Assembly: GCA_900541355.1 (NCBI GenBank)
Contig: UQJU01000003.1
Coordinates: forward strand, 9,641 to 73,640
Source: Candidatus Avelusimicrobium fimicolum
Lineage (GTDB): Bacteria > Elusimicrobiota > Elusimicrobia > Elusimicrobiales > Elusimicrobiaceae
Direction: 5' to 3'
DNA length: 64,000 bases
Positions 29,531-38,465 of this stretch are shown here, one piece after another (within the stretch, counting starts at the first letter, position 1; every line of letters begins with the position of its first letter). A program made the position numbers and the translations under genes. The notes beneath the pieces were generated by a model. The model was not told the DNA's origin. It did not search any database and saw only the letters and a list, made by a program, of their open reading frames with translations.

Positions 29531-30723
29531 TGAAGAAGTTTTTGCATTTACTGGCGGCGGTATGCCTTTTGGCGTCCGCCGCCGTTTCGTCCCAGGCGGA
29601 AATTACGCTCCCGCCGGACGTAATGGCCTATGCCACGGAAGGGATTAACGGCGTATATAGTTTAGATTTTGACACCGCAGATAAAAATATCCAAAAAGTA
29701 TTTGCCGAATACCCCGACCACCCCTTTGCCCACTTTGGCAACGCAATGATTGCTTGGAGCCGCTACGAATATGAATACGAACTGAGCGACGATAAACAGC
29801 GCAAGGTGTTTGAGCAAATTTTGGATGATTCTATCAGCGGTATTAAACGCTGGATTAAAAAGAACCCGGACGATTCCAACGCTTATATGGGTATCGGTGC
29901 GCTATATGGTTTGCGTGCCATGTTTACAATGCGCAACCGCAGTTGGATTACCGCCTATTTCAGCGGCAGAAAGGCAATTAAAAATTTGGAAAAATCGCTG
30001 GAAATAGACCCGACTTATTATGATGCCTATTTCGGTCTGGGTATTTATCAGTATTACGCAGGAACGCTTCCTTCCGTAATTAAAATATTGGCGAAAATTG
30101 TCGCCATTAAAGGCAACCCGGACGAAGGGGTCAAGCAACTCAATTTAGCGCGCGAAAAAGCACACTTCACGTCAGACAGTGCCAAACTGATTTTAATTGA
30201 AATTCAAAACACGCGGGGCAGTAAATATTATGCTCCGGAAAAATCGTTGCAGTACATCCGCGATTTGCGTGCCAAATATCCCAAAAATCCGCTCATGCAC
30301 TATGTGGAAATTATCTGCCTGTACGAAACGGGGCATTATAAAGAAGTAACCGAACAGGCTGAAAAGTTTTTATCCCTGATTGGCAAAGACCCGTTCTATA
30401 AGGATATTTACATTTCCCGCGCTTATACCGCATTGGGCACTTCCCAAATGGCGCAAGGCCATTTTGAAGAAGCCAAAACCTTGTTTGAGCAAGGCCATCA
30501 GGCGCTTGAAAAGCAAGAGCCTAGCCGCTGGGGGGTGTGGAACGAATTTAGATTAGGCGAAGTATATGATATCTTGGGCGAGCGCGAAAAAGCAAAAAAG
30601 CAGTATCAGTATGTTCTTTCGTTCAAAGACAAATGGGGCTTTGATGATGCCGCCAAGGCTCTCTTAAAAACGCCGTACAGCGTGCCGGAAGGCGGAAATG
30701 TAGGCCCGTTACCCCCGTTATAA
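29530..30723 (+). CDS. Exported TPR-repeat protein
   Basis: 397-aa protein with a signal peptide (MKKFLHLLAAVCLLASAAVSSQA) followed by TPR-like repeats, for example LEKSLEIDPTYYDAYFGLGIYQYY and LGEVYDILGEREKAKKQYQYVL. TPRs are protein-binding scaffolds, here periplasmic or outer-membrane associated. The family cannot be named more precisely. It overlaps serS by one base (TAATG) and ends the operon with a terminator at 30746. Confidence 0.8.
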   Translation: MKKFLHLLAAVCLLASAAVSSQAEITLPPDVMAYATEGINGVYSLDFDTADKNIQKVFAEYPDHPFAHFGNAMIAWSRYEYEYELSDDKQRKVFEQILDDSISGIKRWIKKNPDDSNAYMGIGALYGLRAMFTMRNRSWITAYFSGRKAIKNLEKSLEIDPTYYDAYFGLGIYQYYAGTLPSVIKILAKIVAIKGNPDEGVKQLNLAREKAHFTSDSAKLILIEIQNTRGSKYYAPEKSLQYIRDLRAKYPKNPLMHYVEIICLYETGHYKEVTEQAEKFLSLIGKDPFYKDIYISRAYTALGTSQMAQGHFEEAKTLFEQGHQALEKQEPSRWGVWNEFRLGEVYDILGEREKAKKQYQYVLSFKDKWGFDDAAKALLKTPYSVPEGGNVGPLPPL

Positions 30724-30745
30724 AATGTTTGGTTAAAAGTTTTTT

Positions 30746-30771
30746 AGCCGCCCGGAAGGGCGGCTTTTTGT
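30746..30771 (+). terminator. Terminator of the serS-TPR operon
   Basis: Perfect stem AGCCGCCC / GGGCGGCT, GGAA loop, then TTTTG. It lies 23 nt past the TPR gene's stop. Confidence 0.9.
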
Positions 30772-30874
30772 TGTTATGAAAAGTATTCCTTTTGGCTTGC
30801 TGTAATAATCCAAATGTGTTGTACTCTACTTATGTCAGGTTTCCCGCTTGACTAATCAAACAAGGAGAAATCAA

Positions 30875-31510
30875 ATGAGAAAACTAGTAGTTTTAGGAGT
30901 GCTTTTGAGTATTTTGTGCGCCTGGCCGACCGCTGCCAAAGCCGATAACTGGGGCATTGGTGTAAAAGTTGGCGTGGGCGAAAATGACCCCAAAACAATG
31001 AAAGAACTTCAAGATGGAACATTACATAACACCGAATTAAATGAAAATGGTGCGGTATTTAGTGGATTGGAAGCCCTGTATGAGTTTAATTTAGACGACG
31101 AAACCAATAAGTTGGGTGTTAAATTAGGTGTTGATGTGTTTGGGCACAACGATTTAAAAGTTACTACCCCCCTTGCGTGGACTAAATGGACCGAAACCAC
31201 ATATGCTATTCCGTTGACCGTATATTATAAAAGAGATAATGGCGTGTCCGCGTGGGCCCCGTATGTGGGGGCTGGGGTATCTTTCTTCCGCAGCGAACTT
31301 AAAATGGAGGTCGTTGGAGATGAAGTGAAGGACCACAAAAGTAAAATTGTTCCGCATCTTATGGCCGGGGCAGAATACAGATTTACCAAATTGTTTGCCT
31401 TGGGCTTGGAAGCCAAATACAATTTTGGGGCAAAAATTGAAAAAAACGGAGAGGTCTATTCCGATCATACGGGTTTAAGCGGCGCAATTACGGGCCGTTT
31501 CTACTTTTAG
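30875..31510 (+). CDS. Outer-membrane beta-barrel protein
   Basis: 211-aa exported protein (MRKLVVLGVLLSILCAWPTAAKA signal peptide) with about eight amphipathic strands, ending in GAITGRFYF with C-terminal Phe, typical of outer-membrane barrels. Strand runs such as WAPYVGAGVSFFRSELKM fit OmpW/OmpA-type folds. The start is at the ATG after AAGGAGA, not the in-frame ATG 27 nt upstream. It stands alone with a terminator on each side. Confidence 0.75.
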   Translation: MRKLVVLGVLLSILCAWPTAAKADNWGIGVKVGVGENDPKTMKELQDGTLHNTELNENGAVFSGLEALYEFNLDDETNKLGVKLGVDVFGHNDLKVTTPLAWTKWTETTYAIPLTVYYKRDNGVSAWAPYVGAGVSFFRSELKMEVVGDEVKDHKSKIVPHLMAGAEYRFTKLFALGLEAKYNFGAKIEKNGEVYSDHTGLSGAITGRFYF

Positions 31511-31532
31511 TTATTGATAAATTGTTTTGCAC

Positions 31533-31568
31533 AAGGGCTTGCGCAAGTTTTACGCAGGCCCTTTTTTT
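31533..31568 (+). terminator. Terminator of the second OMP gene
   Basis: Stem AAGGGC..TGCG / CGCA..GCCCTT followed by TTTTTTT. Confidence 0.8.
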
Positions 31569-31593
31569 GGTAAAGAGGTCCTTTTTGGGGCAC

Positions 31594-31623
31594 AAAAAAC
31601 CGGATGCTTGCAACTGCACCCGG
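31594..31623 (-). terminator. Second terminator downstream of speB
   Basis: On the minus strand, CCGGGTGC / GCATCCGG with one wobble, then TTTTTTG. It is a backup to the hairpin at 31641-31667. Confidence 0.65.
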
Positions 31624-31640
31624 CTCATCAAGGATTCAGT

Positions 31641-31667
31641 AAAAAACCCGCTCTTGCGAGCGGGTTT
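31641..31667 (-). terminator. Terminator of the pdaD-speB operon
   Basis: Perfect stem AAACCCGCTC / GAGCGGGTTT with a 4-nt loop, only 3 nt past the agmatinase stop, then a T run on the minus strand. Confidence 0.85.
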
Positions 31668-31670
31668 AAA

Positions 31671-32543
31671 TTATTTTTTAACGGACAAATAGCCCATTAA
31701 GCGGTAGATTAACTTGGAGACGTTAAACTCCGTAATGGTATCAGCCTTGCGTTGGCAGGCTTCCACTACATCCACCGCCACGATTTTTTTATGTTTAATG
31801 ACTTCGCGGAACAAGTCCAGCGCTTCATACCACATAAAACCGCCGGGTTGCGGTGTGCCCGTGGCCGGAATAACAGCCGGGTCAAATCCGTCCACATCAA
31901 TAGTTATATAGACGGTGTCGGTTAGTTTTTCAAGCACTTGCGGAATCAGTTTTTTGATATCGCGGTGTTCGTGCATTAAAAACGTGGTAACCTTGCCCGC
32001 ATTGCAGTATTGCTTTTCTTCGCTGGCTACGCTGCGGATACCCACCTGTACCACCGGTACCTGACGGCTGGCCGGATAAAGCGCGCAGGCGTGGCTTTTA
32101 GGCGTGCCTTCAAAGGTTTCGCGCAAATCGGCGTGAGCGTCAAAGTGCAGGATGCTTAAATTTTTATATTTATCAATATACGGCTGGGCCAGGGCTTGCG
32201 TTACCGTGTGTTCACCGCCAATATAAAACGGGATGGCTTTGTATTGCATTAAATTCCGCACGGTCTTATCAATATTTTTAAAAACCGTGTTGGTGGAACC
32301 TTTGCAGTTGATGGCGGGTTGGGTGTTGATGCCCAATTCCCAGGTTTCGGTTTTGGTTTCTTCGTCCCAAAGTTCAATTTGGGTAGAGGCTTCAATTACG
32401 GCAGCCGGCCCCTTGGCGGTACCGTGCCCGTAGCAGACCGTTTTTTCAAACGGCACAGGCACTACCACGAATTTACAAAGGGGCAGAGAACTATATTTGC
32501 TCTCTAGCCCCATAAACTTATCGGTTTGTACGTTATCGCTCAC
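31671..32543 (-). CDS. speB: Agmatinase (ureohydrolase family)
   Basis: 290-aa (from GTG) ureohydrolase that splits agmatine into putrescine and urea. The binuclear Mn ligands are in GGEHT, FDAHADLR and DVDGFDP. The start is uncertain: the GTG at 32543 lies 16 nt after the pdaD stop, whereas an ATG ten codons later (32513) gives 280 aa. The long frame upstream of both starts overlaps pdaD and is not used. With pdaD it makes putrescine from arginine. Confidence 0.88.
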   Translation of the reverse strand: MSDNVQTDKFMGLESKYSSLPLCKFVVVPVPFEKTVCYGHGTAKGPAAVIEASTQIELWDEETKTETWELGINTQPAINCKGSTNTVFKNIDKTVRNLMQYKAIPFYIGGEHTVTQALAQPYIDKYKNLSILHFDAHADLRETFEGTPKSHACALYPASRQVPVVQVGIRSVASEEKQYCNAGKVTTFLMHEHRDIKKLIPQVLEKLTDTVYITIDVDGFDPAVIPATGTPQPGGFMWYEALDLFREVIKHKKIVAVDVVEACQRKADTITEFNVSKLIYRLMGYLSVKK

Positions 32544-32557
32544 AAATATTACCGGAG

Positions 32558-33112
32558 TTATTTGACAAACACAGCCGCAGCCACTACGGTGGTCCAAAGG
32601 CCTTCCACGCAGATGGCGGACTGGGTAATGTTGGTCGTGCGGACGATTTTTCCGCTCATTTTCCAGATTTCTTCTTTCTGGTCCCACGTCGTATTGTTAT
32701 CAAACTCAATACCCAACGTGGTAGAGAGCATCAAAGCGGCCAAGTCTTCCGCATAGTCGCCGGCCTGTTTATCGGTTTCGCCGAAACTGTGGTGTTCGGA
32801 AATATATCCGTGAGTGGTTTTCCCTTCTTTCGGGATAGCCAACCCCACCGAGGCGGAAATCAAGCGACGGTATTCGTTGCTGGTATTTCTGCTGATTACA
32901 CAATGCAGAATTTGGCCCGGGTGCAATTCTTGAAGCCCTTTGGAAACGGGCACGGTTTTGCAGCCGGGAGGGAAGATGCTGGACACAGGCACCAAGTTGA
33001 AACTGGCAATTTTGGCGTCTCTCAACGCTTCTTCAAAACTGGCCAATTTTTCTTTGTGTCTGCCAATTCCTTTGGTAAGGAATATCTCTTTGGGTACAAA
33101 CGCTTCGTACAT
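32558..33112 (-). CDS. pdaD: Pyruvoyl-dependent arginine decarboxylase
   Basis: 184-aa proenzyme that self-cleaves at Ser44-Ser45 in NLVPVSSIFPPGC; the second serine becomes the pyruvoyl cofactor. The family motifs are Y/F-x-L-V-x-V-S-S-I and GxHSFGETD; it matches the archaeal/bacterial PvlArgDC family also found in Chlamydiae. It decarboxylates arginine to agmatine, which the next gene converts to putrescine. The same reaction is used by some bacteria for acid resistance, so either role is possible. A plausible -10 (TATATT or TATAAT) lies 30-40 nt upstream, with a short A-rich leader. Confidence 0.92.
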   Translation of the reverse strand: MYEAFVPKEIFLTKGIGRHKEKLASFEEALRDAKIASFNLVPVSSIFPPGCKTVPVSKGLQELHPGQILHCVISRNTSNEYRRLISASVGLAIPKEGKTTHGYISEHHSFGETDKQAGDYAEDLAALMLSTTLGIEFDNNTTWDQKEEIWKMSGKIVRTTNITQSAICVEGLWTTVVAAAVFVK

Positions 33113-33265
33113 TTTTATTTTTCCACTAATTCCTTGATGTTGAGAATTAATATAATATTAATTATAACAAATAACACTGAAACAAAACACGTTTCTTTGT
33201 TATTGTTACGGATTTTCTAACCGGCGGTTGCCCGCATAAGGGCAAAACCGCTACAATTAAGAGTG

Positions 33266-33271
33266 TATTAT
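33266..33271 (+). promoter_or_regulatory. -10 box of a leaderless promoter (M3 peptidase operon)
   Basis: TATTAT ends exactly 6 nt before the ATG at 33278 with no ribosome-binding site. Confidence 0.65.
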
Positions 33272-33277
33272 TTTAAT

Positions 33278-35323
33278 ATGAAAAAAACAAAATTACTTTT
33301 GGTTACGGCTTTGCTTTTAACCGCGACGGGAGCGTTTTCTATGGCAGATATGTTTAATAAAGACGGTGTTTTACATTTTAATTACCAGGCGCAGGACTTG
33401 GCCCCGGCCGAGGCCGAAGCGCGCGTGAAACTGGAAAAAGATTTAGCCGCTTTAATTGCTATCCCGCAAGCGGAACGCACCTTTGAAAATACCATTATGG
33501 GCTACGAGCGCGCTTTTGACAATTACGGCAACGCCTTGGGTATGAGCGGCTTTTTGTCTTATGTGTCCACGGATAAAAAATTCCGCGATGCCGCCAACGA
33601 TTTACAAATGCAAATCAGCCAATATATGGTGGACGTAGCCACCCGGCGCGACGTCTATAAAGCCATACGCGAATATACCGATACCAACCCCCGGTTGGAT
33701 CCGGTGCAGGCAAAACTCGTTAAAGAAATGCTGATAGGGTTTAAAAACAGCGGTATGGATTTAAATGATGCGGATTTGGAAAAATTTAAGGCCTTAAATA
33801 AAGAAAAAGCCGAGTACATCATTAAGTTTGATAAAAATATCCAAGAGTACAAAGACCCCTTGGCCGTTACGAAAGAACAGTTGCAAGGATTAGGCGAAGA
33901 TTATATTCAAAAACTATCCAAAACCGATGACGGAAAATACTTGGTTACATTAGATTACCCCGACTATGTACCCTTTATGCAAAATGCCGATGACGAACAA
34001 GCCCGCAAAGAATTGGAATTTAAATTCAACCGCCGCGGCGGACAGGAAAATGTGGAACTGTTGGAAAAAACACTCACCTTGCGCCGCGAAATTGCCCGCT
34101 TGCTCGGTTATAAAAATCACGCCGAACTGCGGTTAGAGGACCGTATGGCCAAAAACCCCAAAACGGTAATGGCCTTTTTGAAAGACTTGCAAAAAAAATT
34201 AAAACCTCTTGGCAAAAAAGAAGATAAAGAAATGATTGCCTACAAAAATTCCAAAACAGGCAAAAACAGCCGCACGCTTTACTCGTGGGAGAGCGGCTAT
34301 TGGAGCAATAAATTCCGCAAGGAAAATTTGGAATTGGACAGCGAAAAAATCAAAGAATATTTCCCGTCCCAAGTAGTGATTGACGGTATGCTTGATTTGT
34401 TTGGCGGCGTTTTTGGCATTACCTTTGAACCGGTGGATATTCCCGTATGGCACCCGGACGTAAAGGCCTTTAAAATTAAAGACAAAGCCTCGGGTGAACT
34501 GGTGGCCTACTTTTATATGGACCTTTATCCGCGTGAAGGCAAATACAAACACGCAGCCTGCTTTGGCTTGGTAGAGGGGGAGGAAAAGCAGGACGGCACT
34601 TACCAAATTCCGTTCGTGGCGATAGTAGCCAATTTAAATAAACCCTCCGGCGATACGCCTTCTTTATTAAAACACAGTGAAGTGGAAACTTTATTTCACG
34701 AGTTCGGGCACGTTTTGCATAATGCCTTAACCAAAGCCAAATATTCCGCCTTTTCGGGCACCAGCGTCAGTTGGGACTTTGTAGAAGCCCCCAGCCAAAT
34801 GTTGGAACGCTGGGCGTGGGACCCGCAGGTGCTTAAAAAAATCAGCAGACACTATAAAACAGGCGAAGCCTTGCCGGATGATTTAATCAAACGGATGATT
34901 GCGGCCAAGAATTTCGGCGCGGGCGGGATGTATTTGCGGCAAGATTTTTTTGCCCAGTACGATATGACTCTCCACACGGCGGATACGACGCCCGACACCA
35001 CCAAACTGTATTTTGAATTAACCAAAAAAATCCGCGGGCTTCCGCTTACCAAAGGCACAATTCCGCAGGCTTCTTTCGGTCATATTATGGGCGGTTATGA
35101 TGCCGGATATTATGGTTATTTGTGGTCGGAAGTGATTGCCGAGGATTTCTTCGGCGAGTTTAAAAAGAACGGCATTTTTAACCCGGAAACGGGCTTGAAA
35201 TTCCGCCGTGAAATTTTGGAGAAAGGCGGTACGCTGGACGAAGAAAAAATGGTAGAAAACTTTTTAGGCCGTCCGGCTGACAATAAACCGTTCTTAAAAT
35301 CTATTGGTTTGGAGAATTTATGA
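33278..35323 (+). CDS. M3 family metallopeptidase (oligopeptidase A / Dcp-like), exported
   Basis: 681-aa zinc peptidase. The active site is H474-E475-F-G-H478 (LFHEFGHVLHNAL), with the third zinc ligand expected downstream in the family position. A signal peptide (MKKTKLLLVTALLLTATGAFS) points to a periplasmic enzyme, closer to Dcp (dipeptidyl carboxypeptidase) in size than to cytosolic OpdA. It degrades short peptides. It begins a four-gene chain with coaW, a prenyl synthase and a TPR protein. Confidence 0.9.
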   Translation: MKKTKLLLVTALLLTATGAFSMADMFNKDGVLHFNYQAQDLAPAEAEARVKLEKDLAALIAIPQAERTFENTIMGYERAFDNYGNALGMSGFLSYVSTDKKFRDAANDLQMQISQYMVDVATRRDVYKAIREYTDTNPRLDPVQAKLVKEMLIGFKNSGMDLNDADLEKFKALNKEKAEYIIKFDKNIQEYKDPLAVTKEQLQGLGEDYIQKLSKTDDGKYLVTLDYPDYVPFMQNADDEQARKELEFKFNRRGGQENVELLEKTLTLRREIARLLGYKNHAELRLEDRMAKNPKTVMAFLKDLQKKLKPLGKKEDKEMIAYKNSKTGKNSRTLYSWESGYWSNKFRKENLELDSEKIKEYFPSQVVIDGMLDLFGGVFGITFEPVDIPVWHPDVKAFKIKDKASGELVAYFYMDLYPREGKYKHAACFGLVEGEEKQDGTYQIPFVAIVANLNKPSGDTPSLLKHSEVETLFHEFGHVLHNALTKAKYSAFSGTSVSWDFVEAPSQMLERWAWDPQVLKKISRHYKTGEALPDDLIKRMIAAKNFGAGGMYLRQDFFAQYDMTLHTADTTPDTTKLYFELTKKIRGLPLTKGTIPQASFGHIMGGYDAGYYGYLWSEVIAEDFFGEFKKNGIFNPETGLKFRREILEKGGTLDEEKMVENFLGRPADNKPFLKSIGLENL

Positions 35324-36168
35324 GCGCGGTAATCGGTATTGATGTAGGTGGCTCCACCACTAAAATTGTGGGCTACACGGACGGCGGAAAATTGATTTCC
35401 GTTTTAAAAGTAGAAGCGGCCGACCCGTTGACCTCGGCTTACGGCGCGTTGGGTAAATTTATTAACGAAAATAATTTAACGCTGCCGGAAGTAAAGCAAA
35501 TTATTTTAACGGGTGTCGGCTCCTCCTTGTTTAAAAAAGAGGTGTACGGAATACCCACTTCCAAAGTGGACGAATTTGAAGCCATTGGCCTGGGCGGGCT
35601 TGCGCTGTCCGGCAAAAAGGAAGGGCTGATTGTCAGTATGGGCACAGGAACGGCCTTTGTCCGCGCCGGGAAAGACGGCATCCGCCATATCGGCGGCTCA
35701 GGTGTGGGCGGCGGCACGGTGCTGGGTTTGTGCAGTAAACTGTGCGGGGCCACCTCGTTTAAAACGGTGGTGGAAATGGCTGCCGGCGGCTCTTTACAGC
35801 GGGTAGATTTAAACATCGGCGACATCAGCAAGGGAATAATCCCCACCTTATCTGCCGATACAACAGCCTCCAATTTTGGCAAAATGGAAGACGGGGCCAG
35901 TCATAATGACTTGGCTCTCGGTATTTTAAATATGGCTTTTCAAACTATTGGGATGATGGCTGTTTTTGCCTGCCGCAACGATAGCGTGAAAGACGTAGTT
36001 TTAACAGGGACCTTAACCTTGGTTCCGTGCGCAAAAAAAGTATTTAATGCTTTGCACAAAATGCACGGCGTAAACTTTATTATTCCCCAAAATGCCATTT
36101 ATGCCACGGCAACGGGGGCGGCTCTTTCGTATCTTTATAAAAACAGGAAAAAGGATGACGGCAAATAA
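35320..36168 (+). CDS. coaW: Type II pantothenate kinase
   Basis: 282-aa ASKHA-fold kinase for the first CoA-synthesis step. The phosphate-binding loop IGIDVGGSTTKIVG starts the protein, and SMGTGTAFV, GSGVGGGTVLGL and ATATGAALSYL follow. This is the eukaryote/staphylococcal type (PanK II) rather than CoaA or CoaX. Such kinases usually resist feedback inhibition by CoA. The start overlaps the M3 peptidase stop by 4 nt (ATGA). Confidence 0.88.
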   Translation: MSAVIGIDVGGSTTKIVGYTDGGKLISVLKVEAADPLTSAYGALGKFINENNLTLPEVKQIILTGVGSSLFKKEVYGIPTSKVDEFEAIGLGGLALSGKKEGLIVSMGTGTAFVRAGKDGIRHIGGSGVGGGTVLGLCSKLCGATSFKTVVEMAAGGSLQRVDLNIGDISKGIIPTLSADTTASNFGKMEDGASHNDLALGILNMAFQTIGMMAVFACRNDSVKDVVLTGTLTLVPCAKKVFNALHKMHGVNFIIPQNAIYATATGAALSYLYKNRKKDDGK

Positions 36169-36973
36169 AAATTCGTACAAAAAATCCAGTTTTGGCCCGG
36201 CCTTTTTATTTTTAGAAAAAGCCCGCAGAACAGCCTTGGCTGATTATTACGAATTTTGCCGCTTAATGGACGATATTGCGGACGAACCTGATGTAAAAAA
36301 TCCGGAAGGGGAACTTTCCTTTTGGAAGGAAGAAGTGTCGCGTATGTATGAAGGAACACCTGTTACAGATTTGGGCCGCCGTTTACAAAAGGATGTCCGC
36401 TTCTTTGGTATGTTGCCGGACCGTTTTTTACTTTTAATAGAAGGGATGCAAGCCGATTTAGCGGGCCGTACCTATCAGACCGAACAAGAGTTGGAGTGGT
36501 ATTTGCTGCGTGTGGCCGTGATTGTGGGGCGCGCTACGTTGGACATTTTGGGCGTAAAGGGCCAGCAGGCCGACCAATTATCCTGGGAATTGGGCAGTGC
36601 GGTGCAAATTACCAATATCATCCGCGACGTGGCCGACGATAAAAAACTGGGCCGCGTGTATCTTCCGGCGGAATTGCTTGCCAAATATGGCTTGACGCGC
36701 GAGGCTGTTTTGCAGGAAGAAATGCCTCCCAAATTGGCTGGGGTTTTGCGTGAGTTGGCTGCCCGGGCCGAAAATCATTACCAAAAGGCTTTCAGTTTAA
36801 TGGGCCTGTTCCCGCGCCTAAAAATGCTGCCGTGTAAAGTAATGGGGTATGTATATTTAAAAAATCTTGCTAAAATAAGAAAAGAAGGTTTTTTAGTATC
36901 GGTTCCGGTTAAATTAACCAAGGGCGAAAAATTACGAAGCGTATTTTATGCACTATTCAAAACTATTTTCTAA
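36155..36973 (+). CDS. Squalene/phytoene synthase family protein
   Basis: 272-aa head-to-head prenyl synthase. The two aspartate-rich sites are D39-DIADE (39-44) and NIIRDVADD (154-162), with the RVYLP segment following. Family members make presqualene, squalene or phytoene diphosphate products; the YEFCRLMDDIADE form is closest to HpnD/CrtB-type enzymes. The product cannot be fixed. It overlaps coaW by 14 nt; the GGAAAAAGG ahead of the start is a usable ribosome-binding site inside coaW. No cyclase or desaturase is nearby. Confidence 0.85.
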   Translation: MTANKNSYKKSSFGPAFLFLEKARRTALADYYEFCRLMDDIADEPDVKNPEGELSFWKEEVSRMYEGTPVTDLGRRLQKDVRFFGMLPDRFLLLIEGMQADLAGRTYQTEQELEWYLLRVAVIVGRATLDILGVKGQQADQLSWELGSAVQITNIIRDVADDKKLGRVYLPAELLAKYGLTREAVLQEEMPPKLAGVLRELAARAENHYQKAFSLMGLFPRLKMLPCKVMGYVYLKNLAKIRKEGFLVSVPVKLTKGEKLRSVFYALFKTIF

Positions 36974-38282
36974 CGGTATTTTAATTGCTTGTTTGCTTAC
37001 TCCGGTCTCCTCGTTTGCGGCGGATAAAGTGTCTGCTTGTGTGGAGAGCGGCAAAACGCTTTATGCCGCAAAAAATTATACCAAGGCCAAAGAAACCTTT
37101 ACACGTTGTGTGAAAATGGATGCTTCTAATGTGGATGCCCTGTTGTCTTTGGCGGGAGTGCTTTTAACGCAGGACGATTTGAACGGAGCCGAAAAATATT
37201 TTAACGAAGCGTTAAAATATATGAAGCGTAATTCCCCGTATTGGTCTTATGTCTATTCTATGTTGGGGGATATTTCGCTCAAACGCCAGCAGAACGACCA
37301 GGCCCTTAAAATGTATTCTAAATCGTTGGAATATAATGCCGCTAATGTAAATTCCTTGGTCGGAAAAGGTGTTATTGTGGAGTATCAGGGCGACAAACAG
37401 GGCGCGGCGGAATATTACCGCTCGGCCATTGCCGTGGAACCGATGAACTTAATCGCGCGGAAGCGGCTGGTGAATTTGGAGCCGGACTATTTAACCGACG
37501 AGGAAATACTGGAAGCGCTGAAACAGCGCTATGCCGTCAAGCCGGAAACGGCCGAACTGACGGATGCGGACCGGGAATTATTTTCCGCAATTCACCGCGA
37601 CGAACAACGCCAAGGCGTAACGTATTTAAAAAACAAATATCCCAAAATGCCGGGCGAGTATGTGGTAACGCTTAATAAAGGAACAGGTTTTGAGCGGGAA
37701 ATTTTAACGCTGGACGGCTATAAAGCACTTGAAAAAAGTATCGGGCAAGACGCGTTTAATGTGTTCAATCGCGCGGGTGTAGCGGTGCGGGATATTTATA
37801 GCCTGCGCGATATGAAAGGCAACAAAATCTACACGCCCGAAAGCACCTTAACCGACAGCGGTTTTTATGTTTATACCGAAGCCTTAAAAAACCGTAAACG
37901 CTTTTTACTCCCCAGCGAATCCGTCCCGCCTACCCCGGCCTTTTTGGCCCAGTTGGAACAGCGGCAAGAGGACTTGAAAAAGGCGGGCTATATTGAAATT
38001 TCCCGCTCCGAAGTCAAAATGCTGGAAAACCAAACCTTGTGTTCCGAGGATACCTTGCGCAAAAATTTGGGACTGTATGTTTTAAATATATCCAAAAACG
38101 AGCGCCGCTATTTTGTCCAAGCCCGCACGTCGGACGATAAGGCGGGGGTGTCTTACTATTATGTAATGTCCTCACGCAAGAAACGCAACCCCAAAGTAAA
38201 AGTTCCTTCCAACGCGTTGGTGGAAACTTACGCTCTTTATGGCTACACGCTATGCGCGAGCGACGGCGAACTTATCCAATAA
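36948..38282 (+). CDS. Exported TPR-repeat protein
   Basis: 444-aa protein with a signal peptide (SNGILIACLLTPVSSFAA) and about four TPR-like units in residues 30-170 (for example AKNYTKAKETFTRCVKMDASNVDALLSLAGVL). The C-terminal ~270 residues are unique, rich in charged and aromatic residues, with no recognisable motif. It overlaps the prenyl synthase by 26 nt. This unusually long overlap keeps it in the same transcript. Confidence 0.8.
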   Translation: MHYSKLFSNGILIACLLTPVSSFAADKVSACVESGKTLYAAKNYTKAKETFTRCVKMDASNVDALLSLAGVLLTQDDLNGAEKYFNEALKYMKRNSPYWSYVYSMLGDISLKRQQNDQALKMYSKSLEYNAANVNSLVGKGVIVEYQGDKQGAAEYYRSAIAVEPMNLIARKRLVNLEPDYLTDEEILEALKQRYAVKPETAELTDADRELFSAIHRDEQRQGVTYLKNKYPKMPGEYVVTLNKGTGFEREILTLDGYKALEKSIGQDAFNVFNRAGVAVRDIYSLRDMKGNKIYTPESTLTDSGFYVYTEALKNRKRFLLPSESVPPTPAFLAQLEQRQEDLKKAGYIEISRSEVKMLENQTLCSEDTLRKNLGLYVLNISKNERRYFVQARTSDDKAGVSYYYVMSSRKKRNPKVKVPSNALVETYALYGYTLCASDGELIQ

Positions 38283-38301
38283 AAGCAGATTTGTTGACAT
38301 A

Positions 38302-38338
38302 AAAATCCCCCGGGCTTTCGCGCCCGGGGGTACTTTTA
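38302..38338 (+). terminator. Terminator of the M3 peptidase operon
   Basis: CCCCCGGGC / GCCCGGGGG stem (9 bp) followed by TACTTTTATA. It lies 24 nt past the TPR gene stop. Confidence 0.8.
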
Positions 38339-38341
38339 TAT

Positions 38342-38383
38342 ATTAAAAACCCCGGGGAAATTATAAGAAATTCTCCCGGGGTT
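38342..38383 (-). terminator. Possible terminator of ldh
   Basis: AACCCCGGG / CCCGGGGTT stem on the minus strand followed by TTTAATATA, about 80 nt past the ldh stop. The DNA between it and ldh (38384-38465) holds no clear feature. Confidence 0.6.
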
Positions 38384-38465
38384 AAATTTTTATATTTTGC
38401 CACAGAATCCGCGCGTATAAGGCGGGCTACTGGCTAATACTTACAAGTGGTCTGCCGCGCAACGA

